The notes under the pieces were generated by a model, which saw only the letters and a list, made by a program, of their open reading frames with translations, had not been told where the DNA came from and made no database searches. From Candidatus Dadabacteria bacterium (GTDB lineage: Bacteria; Desulfobacterota_D; UBA1144; Nemesobacterales; UBA2774): 36,965 nt of DNA. Below are positions 18,260-27,175 of the stretch, one piece after another (positions within the stretch are counted from its first letter, which is position 1; the number at the start of each line of letters is the position of its first letter). The translations under genes were made by a program, and so were the position numbers. The stretch covers positions 1 through 36,965 of the forward strand of contig JADLGH010000034.1 of the NCBI GenBank assembly GCA_020849425.1. Direction: 5' to 3'.

Positions 18260-20269
18260 ATGCGCACCGATATCGGACAGGCTTACCGGGGAAGGAAGGC
18301 GGCATGGGCTGCTCTCGCGGCGGCGGTGCTTATGCTCGCGGCTACGCTCGGATGCGGGAGCGGGGAGAGCCCGAAAGCCGGAGCCGCGGCCGGGGAGAAG
18401 AAGGTGATAGTGATAGGCTTCGACGGCATGGACCCGAAGATCCTGACGAGGCTCATGCAGGAGGGGAAGCTGCCTAATTTCAAGAAGCTGGCCAAAGAAG
18501 GGGATTTCAAGGAGCTCGGTACGAGCATGCCACCGCAGAGCCCCGTCGCGTGGTCGGATTTTATAACCGGCATGAACCCCGGAGGGCACGGAATATTCGA
18601 TTTCATACACAGGGAGCCGGGCACGATGTTCCCGTATCTTTCGACGTCGAGCGCGGAGCCGCCGGAGAAGACCGTCACCGTAGGGAAGTGGGTTATACCG
18701 CTGTCCTCGGGGAAGGTGTCGCTCCTCAGGCGCGGGAAGGCGTTCTGGGAATACCTTACGGATAACGGCGTGAAGGCCACGGTGTTCAGGGTGCCGGCGA
18801 ATTTCCCGACCGTGAAGGACGGGGCGAGGCAGCTCTCGGGGATGGGAACGCCCGACATGCAGGGGACGTACGGGACATATTCGTACTATACGGACGAGAA
18901 GATAGACCCGGACAGGAAGCTCTCCGGCGGCAGGGCGTTCAGGGCGAAGGTCAGGGCGAACAGGGTGGCCGCATCGCTCCCGGGGCCTCCGAACACGTTC
19001 CTCAAGGATGCGCCTCAGAGCAAGGTGGATTTCGTCGTCTACATCGACCCGGAAAACCCCGTGGCGAAAATAGACATACAGGGAAAGGAAATAATAATGA
19101 AAGAGGGGGAGTGGAGCGATTGGGTGAAGATCGATTACGAGATGGTGCCTTACCTACAGAGCGCGAGCGGGATAGTGAGGTTTTATCTGAAGGAGATCAG
19201 GCCCGGGTTTAAGCTCTACGTGACGCCCGTTAACATAGACCCGTCGTCCCCCGCCCTTCCGATATCCTCGCCCGAGGATTATTCGGAAGATATAGCCGAA
19301 GAGATCGGGCTTTATTACACGCAGGGGATACCCGAGGATTCGAAGGCCCTTTCGGAGGACGTACTCGCCGACGGGGAGTTCCTTCAGCAGGCGGATATCG
19401 TTTTCGGGGAAGAGACGGACATGCTGGAGCTAGAGCTCGGGAGATTCCGTTCGGGCCTTCTTTTCTTTTATATCGGGAGGGTGGATCAGCTCTCGCACAT
19501 GTTCTGGCGGACGATGGACCCGAAGCACCCGGCGTACGAATCGGCGGGCAAGCTCCGGGCCGTCATAGAAAACGCCTACGTCGAGATGGACGCCGTCCTC
19601 GGGCGAGTGCTCGGCGTGGTGGACGAAAACACCACCCTGATAGTTCTTTCGGACCACGGATTCGCGCCCTTTTACAGGGCGTTCAACCTGAACTCGTGGC
19701 TGGCGAGGGAGGGCTACGTTACCCTTACGGACGACACGGAGAGCGAGTTTTTCCAGAACGTCGACTGGAAGGGAACGCGCGCCTACGGCGTCGGGTTTAA
19801 CGGGCTGTACCTGAACATGAAGGGACGTGAAGGGGGAGGAATCGTCGCGGAAGGGGACAGGGACGCTCTACTCGAAGAGATAACGGAAAAGCTCCTTGCC
19901 GTAAAGGACCCCGGGAACGGAAAGCAGGTTATAACGAAGATATACAGGGCCGAGGATATTTACAGCGGCCCGTTTTTAAAAGATGCGCCCGACCTCGTGA
20001 TAGGGTATGACAGCGGGTACAGGGCGTCGTGGGAGACCGTGCTCGGGAGCTTTCCGAAGGAGATTCTGAGGGACAACAAGCAGAAGTGGAGCGGCGATCA
20101 TCTTATAGAGGCGGACCTCGTACCGGGGATACTCCTGTCGAACAAGAAGATCGCCGCCGGGCGCCCTACCCTCCGCGACCTCGCGCCGACGATACTGGGG
20201 GAGTTCGGGATAGAGAAGCAGGAGGGGATGACGGGGAACAGCGTATTCGAAGTGGGAACGGGGAAATGA
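18260..20269 (+). CDS. Lipoprotein alkaline-phosphatase-superfamily protein, paralogue of the preceding gene
   Basis: 669 residues from the ATG at 18260, 16 bases after the previous stop; the frame is open further upstream but this start places a proper signal peptide at the N-terminus. The lipobox is ATLGC with Cys32. The catalytic landmarks match the preceding protein: Asp55 (IGFDGMDPK), Ser94 (QSPVAWSDF), GIFDFIHREP, GRVDQLSHMFW, LSDHGF and WSGDH near the C-terminus. The shared insert includes YVTPVNIDPSSPALPIS. The product would sit on the periplasmic face of the inner membrane or in the outer membrane. It probably hydrolyses phosphoester or nucleotide-like bonds; no substrate can be named. 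Confidence 0.88.
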   Translation: MRTDIGQAYRGRKAAWAALAAAVLMLAATLGCGSGESPKAGAAAGEKKVIVIGFDGMDPKILTRLMQEGKLPNFKKLAKEGDFKELGTSMPPQSPVAWSDFITGMNPGGHGIFDFIHREPGTMFPYLSTSSAEPPEKTVTVGKWVIPLSSGKVSLLRRGKAFWEYLTDNGVKATVFRVPANFPTVKDGARQLSGMGTPDMQGTYGTYSYYTDEKIDPDRKLSGGRAFRAKVRANRVAASLPGPPNTFLKDAPQSKVDFVVYIDPENPVAKIDIQGKEIIMKEGEWSDWVKIDYEMVPYLQSASGIVRFYLKEIRPGFKLYVTPVNIDPSSPALPISSPEDYSEDIAEEIGLYYTQGIPEDSKALSEDVLADGEFLQQADIVFGEETDMLELELGRFRSGLLFFYIGRVDQLSHMFWRTMDPKHPAYESAGKLRAVIENAYVEMDAVLGRVLGVVDENTTLIVLSDHGFAPFYRAFNLNSWLAREGYVTLTDDTESEFFQNVDWKGTRAYGVGFNGLYLNMKGREGGGIVAEGDRDALLEEITEKLLAVKDPGNGKQVITKIYRAEDIYSGPFLKDAPDLVIGYDSGYRASWETVLGSFPKEILRDNKQKWSGDHLIEADLVPGILLSNKKIAAGRPTLRDLAPTILGEFGIEKQEGMTGNSVFEVGTGK

Positions 20270-20296
20270 AAAGAGAATCCAGGAGGAGGGCCTTAT

Positions 20297-20497
20297 ATGT
20301 TCGGCGGACCCAAGGTTAAGCTCGATAAGGATTTATTGGAAAGGTGCAGGAAATACGCGGAGGAGACCGGCTATACGTCGGTGGAGGAATTCATCGCCCA
20401 CACGCTCGAAAAGGAGCTGAGAAAGGGAGGGGGCGCTACCCCCGAGGACGAGGAGAAGGTGGCCAGGAGGCTGAAGGGCCTCGGCTATATCGAGTAG
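20297..20497 (+). CDS. Small ribbon-helix-helix-like protein with LKGLGYIE tail
   Basis: 66 residues after a strong AGGAGGAG ribosome-binding site. Residues 6-42 (KVKLDKDLLERCRKYAEETG and following EEFIAHTLEKEL) have the beta-helix-helix pattern of MetJ/Arc-type proteins. The ending KVARRLKGLGYIE closely resembles the C-terminal tail of many sulfatase-like proteins, including LKALNYLQ of the gene at 13973. It is embedded in the enzyme operon, 27 bases after one gene and 36 before the next. It could regulate the operon or be an adaptor that binds the same partner as the enzyme tails; neither is shown. Confidence 0.75.
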   Translation: MFGGPKVKLDKDLLERCRKYAEETGYTSVEEFIAHTLEKELRKGGGATPEDEEKVARRLKGLGYIE

Positions 20498-20533
20498 GCG
20501 GCAGCGTAAGCTTGCATCGCCGGCAGGGAATAC

Positions 20534-21358
20534 ATGGAATACGTTAATTCCGCTTTGAGCGGGCTTTTCGGTGTGCTCGTTTATCCGTTCAGGGGCATTG
20601 ACCCCCTGTGGTCGCTTGCGTTCTTTTCGCTGCTGATAGGGGTCCTGATGCTCGTCATATTCAGGTACACGTCTAACCAGCCGGCGATAGCGGAGGCGAA
20701 GAGAAAGATAAGGGCGTACGTGTACGAGCTCAGCCTTTTCAAGGACGAGGTCGGCATGGTGCTCTCCGCGCAGAGGAGCATACTGCGGGAGAATATGAAG
20801 TACATGAAGTACGCCGTAAAGCCGATGCTGTTCATGATAATACCGCTCGGGCTGATACTGGTACAGCTCGACAGCTGGTACGGGCACAGGGCTCTTGAGC
20901 CCGGGGAGCGGGCCGTCGTGTCGGTGACGCTCGCGCCGGGCGGGGACGTGATGTCCGACGTCACGCTCGAAACGGAGCCCGGTATAGAGATAGAGACGCC
21001 GGCGCTGAGGGTGCCGGAGCAGGAGAGGATAGACTGGAGGATAAGGGCCGTGGAGCCGGGCGAGCATACGCTGACGTTTAACGCGGAGGGGGAGAGCTTT
21101 ACGAGGAAGGTTGTCGTCGGCGACGGCGGGATAACCCAGATTTCGCCCGCGGCCTATACGGGCGGGGTGTGGAATATACTGATGAACCCGGGGAACCGGC
21201 CGATCCCGGGGAACCCGCTCGTCGAGGAAATATCGGTCGGGTATCCCGGGGCGGAGGTGAGCGCGCTCGGGTTTAGGGTTCACTGGCTCGTTATCGTGTT
21301 CGTGCTGTCTATCGTTTTCGGGTTTGCCTTGAAGGGGCTTTTCGGGGTGGAGATTTGA
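20534..21358 (+). CDS. EMC3/TMCO1/DUF106-like membrane protein (Oxa1 superfamily candidate)
   Basis: 274 residues. Helix 1 (about 25-45) is followed by a charged, helical, coiled-coil-like cytoplasmic segment (50-93, ending ILRENMKYMKYAVKP), then helix 2 (about 94-113), a beta-rich extracytoplasmic domain (about 120-245) and helix 3 (about 249-270). The order of one helix, a cytoplasmic helical hairpin, and two further helices, together with the MKYMKYAVKPMLF pattern, recalls the Oxa1-superfamily insertases EMC3, TMCO1 and archaeal DUF106 proteins. The inserted extracytoplasmic domain is not typical. It is the last gene of the phosphatase-superfamily operon, so it may help insert or organise those membrane enzymes. 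The family call is from pattern only. Confidence 0.6.
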   Translation: MEYVNSALSGLFGVLVYPFRGIDPLWSLAFFSLLIGVLMLVIFRYTSNQPAIAEAKRKIRAYVYELSLFKDEVGMVLSAQRSILRENMKYMKYAVKPMLFMIIPLGLILVQLDSWYGHRALEPGERAVVSVTLAPGGDVMSDVTLETEPGIEIETPALRVPEQERIDWRIRAVEPGEHTLTFNAEGESFTRKVVVGDGGITQISPAAYTGGVWNILMNPGNRPIPGNPLVEEISVGYPGAEVSALGFRVHWLVIVFVLSIVFGFALKGLFGVEI

Positions 21359-21803
21359 TAAAGAGATCCTGAAACAAGTTCAGGATGACAGATTATAAAA
21401 ACTGGATTCCCGACCCGGCTTCGCCCGTGGGCTTTCAGGCTTCGCATGGCTACGCCCCGACAAGCGCCGCGGCAAGTACAGGCTTATCGCTAAAGAAAGT
21501 AGGTTGCAAGCGGCACTGGATAAACGTCTGCGAGATAAGGGAACGACGTCTGATTCCTCGCTCGAAATCGTTGAGAATGACAGCAAAAAAGCTTAAAGCT
21601 AAATCACCCCTCGTTTTGCTTTGATCCCTGTCAAGAGGTGTACTGGATGAATGTCTAGAAGGTTCTCGCATTCGCTCGAAATGACACACATTGTGTGTTT
21701 TCCGACGTAGCGAGACAGGCGATTCAAAGCACCTGCCGCGCGGCAGTTTGTAGATGCGGAACCGATGATGTTATGCCGGTTGCCGGCACGCGCTGCGTGC
21801 CGC
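21359..21803. other. Gene-free region with interspersed-repeat-like sequence
   Basis: Between convergent genes there is no supported coding region. It begins with an inverted repeat (21366-21386) and holds two further phrases with the same flavour: CGCTCGAAAT occurs near 21559 and again near 21673, each followed within about 15 bases by AATGAC. Next to the RNase R stop a perfect 7-bp hairpin lies at 21785-21801. The composition differs from the flanking genes and resembles intergenic repeat families scattered in many genomes. Confidence 0.55.
21366..21386. repeat. Short palindromic element after the EMC3-like gene
   Basis: ATCCTGAA / TTCAGGAT with a 5-base loop, eight perfect base pairs, starting seven bases after the stop codon of the gene ending at 21358. 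It may be a REP-type element or a weak terminator; there is no T-run. Confidence 0.6.
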
Positions 21804-23741
21804 TCAGGAGGCGAGGTTGAGTGTGATTCTTCTCTTCTCGACGTCGGCCTCGGTGACCTTTACATTGACGATCTGGCCGATGTCGAACCAGCGTTTTCTC
21901 CAGTTGGGGACGCTGTCGCGCGGGACGAGCCCCTCGACGAAAATGCCCTTCACCTCGACGAACATCCCGAACGGAAGGACGCTCAGGACGACGCCCTCGA
22001 ACTCTTTACCGATGTAGGCCTTCATGAGATAGGCCCTTTCGAGGTTTATCGCCTCGCGCTCTATTTCGTCGGCGTAGCGTTCTTTCTTCGACGAGTGCTC
22101 GGCCATCCAGTCGAGCGATTCTTTATCGTAGGGCGGCGCGCCCTTTCTCATTACCGAGTTCATAATCCTGTGGACGATGAGGTCCGGGTAGCGGCGTATG
22201 GGGGACGTGAAGTGAGAGTAGTGCTTTATCGAGAGCCCGAAGTGCCCCTCTTCCTGTGTCGAGTATATAGCGCGCTTGAGCGAGCGGAGTATGAGCATGT
22301 TGACCGCCATTTCGTTGGGCCTGCCGCGGCTCTTGTTGATGACGCGCTGGAGGTCGAGCGTCGTTATCTTGCCGTCGGCCGGGAGCGTGTAGCCGAGTTT
22401 TTTGAGCCCCTCGGAGAGCTCAATCAGGGATTCGATGTCGGGCCGCTCGTGGATCCTGTAAATGGACAGTATCTGGAGGCGGCAGGTTTGCGTGGCCACC
22501 GCCGTGTTGGCCGCTATCATGAATTCCTCTATCAGGACGTGGGCCATGTTACGCTGCGTCCTTACGACGTCTACCGTCCTTCCGAGCTCGTCGCGTATGA
22601 GGTTGGGCTCGGGGAAGTCGAAGTTGAGCTCGCCCTTTTCGCTCCGCCGGGCCCTTATGAGCCGAAAGAGCTCGCGCATGACGAGGAGCTTTTCGACGAC
22701 GTGTTTGTCCATGGCGGATTCCTCGCCGTCTTCGAGGACGCCGGCGACGCGGGTGTACGTGAGGCGTGCGGCGCTTTTGATCACGCTGTTGTAGACCTTG
22801 GAGCTCATCATCTGGCCCTTGCGGTTGAAGTCTATCTCGACGGTCTTCGTGAGCCTGTCTTTATGGGGCACCAGGCTGCAGAGGTCGTTCGAGAGCTTTT
22901 CGGGGAGCATCGGCACGACCCTGTCGGGCATGTAGACGCTCGTAGCACGGTTAAGGGCTTCGTTGTCGATTTCGCCGCCGAGCGGGACGTAATACGAGAC
23001 GTCGGCTATAGAGACGAGGAGCCTGTAGCCGAAGTGGGTCTTCGTGATGCCGACCGCGTCGTCGAAGTCCTTTGCGTCGTCGCTGTCGATGGTGAATATT
23101 ATTTCGTCCCGGAGGTCGGTCCTTTTTTTGATCTCGCTTTCGGGGATTTCGTCGGGTATGCGTTCGAGCTCGTGCGTTACCTCGGACGGGAATTCCTCGG
23201 AGAGGCCGTATTCTCTTATTATCCCCTTTTTCTCGGATTCGAGGTCGCCCGCCTTCCCGAGGACCTCGACAATGCGCCCGTTGAGCTTGCGTTGGGGGGA
23301 TACACGGTTACTGACTTCGTAGACTATGAGGCTGTGGTTCCGGAGGTTCTTTATCTCGTCGATCTTGAGCGGGATGTGGGGAACCCTGTCGTCCTTGGGG
23401 ATTATTTTTCCAGTCTTGCCCGTTTTTACGAACTTGCCGAGAATCTTCCCGCCCTTGAGCATGCCCTTTATCGGGGCCGTCGTGGGAGCCGTGGGGAGGA
23501 CGGGCTCGGGGGAATTCCTCCCGGAGTCGTTTACGCCCGCAGCCGGGGAGCCGGCGGCGACGTAGCCGCCGTCGGACCTTCCTATCTTGCCGTCACGCAC
23601 CATCTTCCGAAGGATTTTCTTAAGGAGCTCTTTCCCTTCCCTGGGCACGCCGAGGCGCCTGGAGATTTCCTTCGGCCTCATGGGCCTGAAATTCGAGCCT
23701 TTGAGGAGACGTACGATTTCTTTGGGTTTGGGGATTCTCAT
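21804..23741 (-). CDS. rnr: RNase R-type 3'-5' exoribonuclease
   Basis: 645 residues, shorter than E. coli RNase R (about 810) but similar to compact bacterial members. The order is an N-terminal winged-helix (about 1-60, KPKEIVRLLKG and EISRRLG), a Pro/Ala/Gly-rich linker, cold-shock-like beta barrels (about 100-200), the RNB catalytic domain with the acidic motif TIDSDDAKDFDDA (217-229), and a C-terminal S1 domain (about 565-642, GKEFEGVVLSVLPFGMFVEV). The enzyme degrades structured RNA processively to mononucleotides using Mg2+. The winged helix and single S1 favour RNase R over RNase II. The usual lysine-rich C-terminal tail is missing. The gene stands alone, leftward, with the nearest same-strand neighbour separated by a plus-strand gene. 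Confidence 0.94.
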   Translation of the reverse strand: MRIPKPKEIVRLLKGSNFRPMRPKEISRRLGVPREGKELLKKILRKMVRDGKIGRSDGGYVAAGSPAAGVNDSGRNSPEPVLPTAPTTAPIKGMLKGGKILGKFVKTGKTGKIIPKDDRVPHIPLKIDEIKNLRNHSLIVYEVSNRVSPQRKLNGRIVEVLGKAGDLESEKKGIIREYGLSEEFPSEVTHELERIPDEIPESEIKKRTDLRDEIIFTIDSDDAKDFDDAVGITKTHFGYRLLVSIADVSYYVPLGGEIDNEALNRATSVYMPDRVVPMLPEKLSNDLCSLVPHKDRLTKTVEIDFNRKGQMMSSKVYNSVIKSAARLTYTRVAGVLEDGEESAMDKHVVEKLLVMRELFRLIRARRSEKGELNFDFPEPNLIRDELGRTVDVVRTQRNMAHVLIEEFMIAANTAVATQTCRLQILSIYRIHERPDIESLIELSEGLKKLGYTLPADGKITTLDLQRVINKSRGRPNEMAVNMLILRSLKRAIYSTQEEGHFGLSIKHYSHFTSPIRRYPDLIVHRIMNSVMRKGAPPYDKESLDWMAEHSSKKERYADEIEREAINLERAYLMKAYIGKEFEGVVLSVLPFGMFVEVKGIFVEGLVPRDSVPNWRKRWFDIGQIVNVKVTEADVEKRRITLNLAS

Positions 23742-23875
23742 CTAGGAATGGCGGTTAAAACGAGGACAATTATTACCTGCATGTCAGTAATTATAGTGCT
23801 TAGCTTACACTTTATATCACCGGACCGCAATCCCCCGTTATTTTCAGACCCACGAGGGCCCGGGTTGACAAAAGG

Positions 23876-23904
23876 TTGAACAGGGGCGAGGATTCAGATA
23901 AAAT
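23876..23904 (+). promoter_or_regulatory. Putative promoter of the small membrane protein gene
   Basis: TTGAAC (23876-23881) and TAAAAT (23899-23904) with a 17-base spacer, about 45 bases before the ATG at 23950. Four of six bases match the -35 consensus and five of six the -10. Confidence 0.45.
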
Positions 23905-23949
23905 CTTGCTTTCTGGCCGAATAAACAGAGAAGAAGGAGTGGGACTCTT

Positions 23950-24144
23950 ATGCTAAGGAAGAACCTGCCTTGCGCCATTTTCGTATGCCTGATACTTTTC
24001 AGCTTCATAGGCGTCGGCTTTTATCTGGGAATAAGCATGGACTGGTCGAGGTTTTTCAAGTACCTCGCGGTCGTGGCCGTCGTGGCGTTCATAGTTTCAG
24101 CGATTATCAGCACCGTCCCTTCCGCCGGAAAAGACAACCATTAA
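23950..24144 (+). CDS. Small two-helix membrane protein, 64 residues
   Basis: Starts after AAGGAG and contains two hydrophobic helices (about residues 8-28 and 36-56) with a short basic and polar tail. It has its own promoter match and converges on the Cys-rich gene, with only 8 bases between the stop codons. No family is recognised. The ribosome-binding site and well-formed helices support a real gene; the function is unknown. Confidence 0.65.
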   Translation: MLRKNLPCAIFVCLILFSFIGVGFYLGISMDWSRFFKYLAVVAVVAFIVSAIISTVPSAGKDNH

Positions 24145-24152
24145 CGCCGAAA

Positions 24153-24791
24153 TCAGGGCGTGATTATAATCCCGCCCGCCGGTTTTCGTTCGGGCGTTTC
24201 CCCGGGGTGGTAGCGCAGGATGTGTACGAGGTAGCTCCTGGGATTCGGATCGTTCTCGACGTAGAACCGCGCTTCCCTTAAAAACTCGTCCACGACCTTA
24301 ACGGCGAAGTCGAGGTCCATCCTGTCCCCCGTGATCGCGGGATTGTCCTTGTAGTCGGTTATTGCGATAAGGATATTAGTAGAAAGCTCGTTGGCGTAGG
24401 AGTTTTCGCCCTGGTGCCGGTAGATAAGGCCCTTTTTTTCCGTGTCGAGCGTATTTTTGGCGAGCTCGAGGGCGGAGGCTAGGTCTTTGTTCGTGAGATT
24501 CTTGTTGGCCCTGCAGGAGTCGGCGAAGAGCTTTTCGAGGCGCGCGAAAATTTCGGGGTTACGGTTATAGAGCTCGGCGCGTCGGACGTAGCTCCCGCCG
24601 CCCTCTTTTTTGACCCGCTGGTGCATTACCTTGAGCTGGTGCTGCTTCTGACCCTCGACGTAGTAGACGCAGCCCGACGGGCAGTCGATCTCGACCCCCC
24701 TTTTCTCTCCGCAGCAGACGGGGCATATGGAGCCGCCGAGCGCGGGGCAATGCCGCTTGCCTTTCCTGTTACCGCAGCTTACGCACTTCAT
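24153..24791 (-). CDS. Cys-rich zinc-ribbon-like protein of unknown function
   Basis: 212 residues. The first 45 hold eight Cys (3, 6, 15, 23, 26, 27, 37, 41) in the pattern CxxC, C, CxxCC, CxxxC, including ICPVCCGEKR and DCPSGCVYY, which should bind one or two zinc ions or a cluster. The rest is helical and charged without a recognisable catalytic motif. Proteins with this N-terminal module occur in several Gram-negative lineages as hypothetical proteins. It starts 9 bases after the mutase small-subunit stop, so it is probably in that operon, although a functional link to B12 chemistry is not shown. Confidence 0.75.
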   Translation of the reverse strand: MKCVSCGNRKGKRHCPALGGSICPVCCGEKRGVEIDCPSGCVYYVEGQKQHQLKVMHQRVKKEGGGSYVRRAELYNRNPEIFARLEKLFADSCRANKNLTNKDLASALELAKNTLDTEKKGLIYRHQGENSYANELSTNILIAITDYKDNPAITGDRMDLDFAVKVVDEFLREARFYVENDPNPRSYLVHILRYHPGETPERKPAGGIIITP

Positions 24792-24800
24792 TACACCAGG

Positions 24801-25211
24801 TTAAAGAGCCCTTGGAGAAACGTTCTCCTTTACCCAGCCGATGATCTCGTCCGTGGACGTTCCGGGCTCGAATACCGCCTTTACTCCCTTTTGCTTAAGT
24901 CCTTCGATGTCTTCCTTGGGGATGATTCCCCCGCCGAAGACTGTAACGTCGCCGAGGCCCTTTTCTTCGAGGAGGCGAATTATCTCCGGGAAGAGGTAGT
25001 TGTGGGCGCCCGACAGGATGCTGAGGCCGACGGCGTCCACGTCTTCCTGGAGCGCCGTTTCGACGATGGCCTCGGGGGTGTTGTGAAGGCCCGTGTATAT
25101 GACCTCGAACCCGGCGTCACGGAGGGCCCTCGCCACTATCTTCACCCCCCTGTCGTGCCCGTCGAGGCCGGCCTTGCCGATCAGAATTCTTAACCTGTTT
25201 TCCTGTCCCAT
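24801..25211 (-). CDS. Acyl-CoA mutase small subunit, cobalamin-binding
   Basis: 136 residues, the size of a stand-alone B12-binding subunit of split methylmalonyl/isobutyryl-CoA mutases. The base-off, His-on signature DGHDRG supplies Asp17, His19 (lower axial ligand of cobalamin) and Gly22; downstream LSGAH and VFGGGIIP fit the Rossmann-like fold. With the large subunit encoded 71 bases upstream it would form an adenosylcobalamin-dependent mutase that rearranges the carbon skeleton of a short acyl-CoA in the cytoplasm. No MeaB/ArgK-type G-protein chaperone gene is in the window. Confidence 0.92.
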   Translation of the reverse strand: MGQENRLRILIGKAGLDGHDRGVKIVARALRDAGFEVIYTGLHNTPEAIVETALQEDVDAVGLSILSGAHNYLFPEIIRLLEEKGLGDVTVFGGGIIPKEDIEGLKQKGVKAVFEPGTSTDEIIGWVKENVSPRAL

Positions 25212-25282
25212 CTATGAAGACCCTTTACCAAGCTATGAGGTTACGCGATTTGTGGAGAGTTTAAAAGGCGTTGCCCGCGAAA

Positions 25283-26953
<1,671 letters not shown>

Positions 26954-27104
26954 TTGTTACCCCCTCGAAATATGCGTGAACACCCGCGAACCGGCGCAGG
27001 CATATCTATATTTATAAATAGTAAGAAGAGCGCCGGATTAAGTCAAACGATAATTTGGGAAAGGCCGTGAGCGGAAAGCGGGGCCTAACTTTCGCGCCGC
27101 TCCT

Positions 27105-27170
27105 CCGGGGCGGGCGTGTAGCCGGTGCGCCCGCCCCCGGAGAGGGCCCGCCCCACGCGGGGACGGGCGC
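27105..27170 (-). terminator. Tandem GC-rich hairpins downstream of the pilus operon
   Basis: Two adjacent hairpins. The first has perfect 10-bp arms (27107-27116 and 27128-27137, extended by two more pairs past a bulge). The second is CCCGCCCC / GGGG-A-CGGG with a one-base bulge (about 27147-27168). They lie just beyond the stop of the last lipoprotein gene of the leftward pil operon. No T-run follows on the minus strand, so termination, if any, would not be of the simple intrinsic type. Confidence 0.45.
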
Positions 27171-27175
27171 CGAAG

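Noticed and set aside
21765-23879. A 704-codon open frame antisense to the RNase R gene
   Set aside because: RNase R motifs are complete on the minus strand; the plus-strand product is low-complexity Val/Glu/Leu sequence typical of an antisense frame.
23749-23880. A 43-codon frame with one hydrophobic segment between rnr and the small membrane gene
   Set aside because: It overlaps the promoter match of the next gene, its purine-rich sequence touches the ATG, and the C-terminal half is unstructured Pro/Arg-rich sequence.
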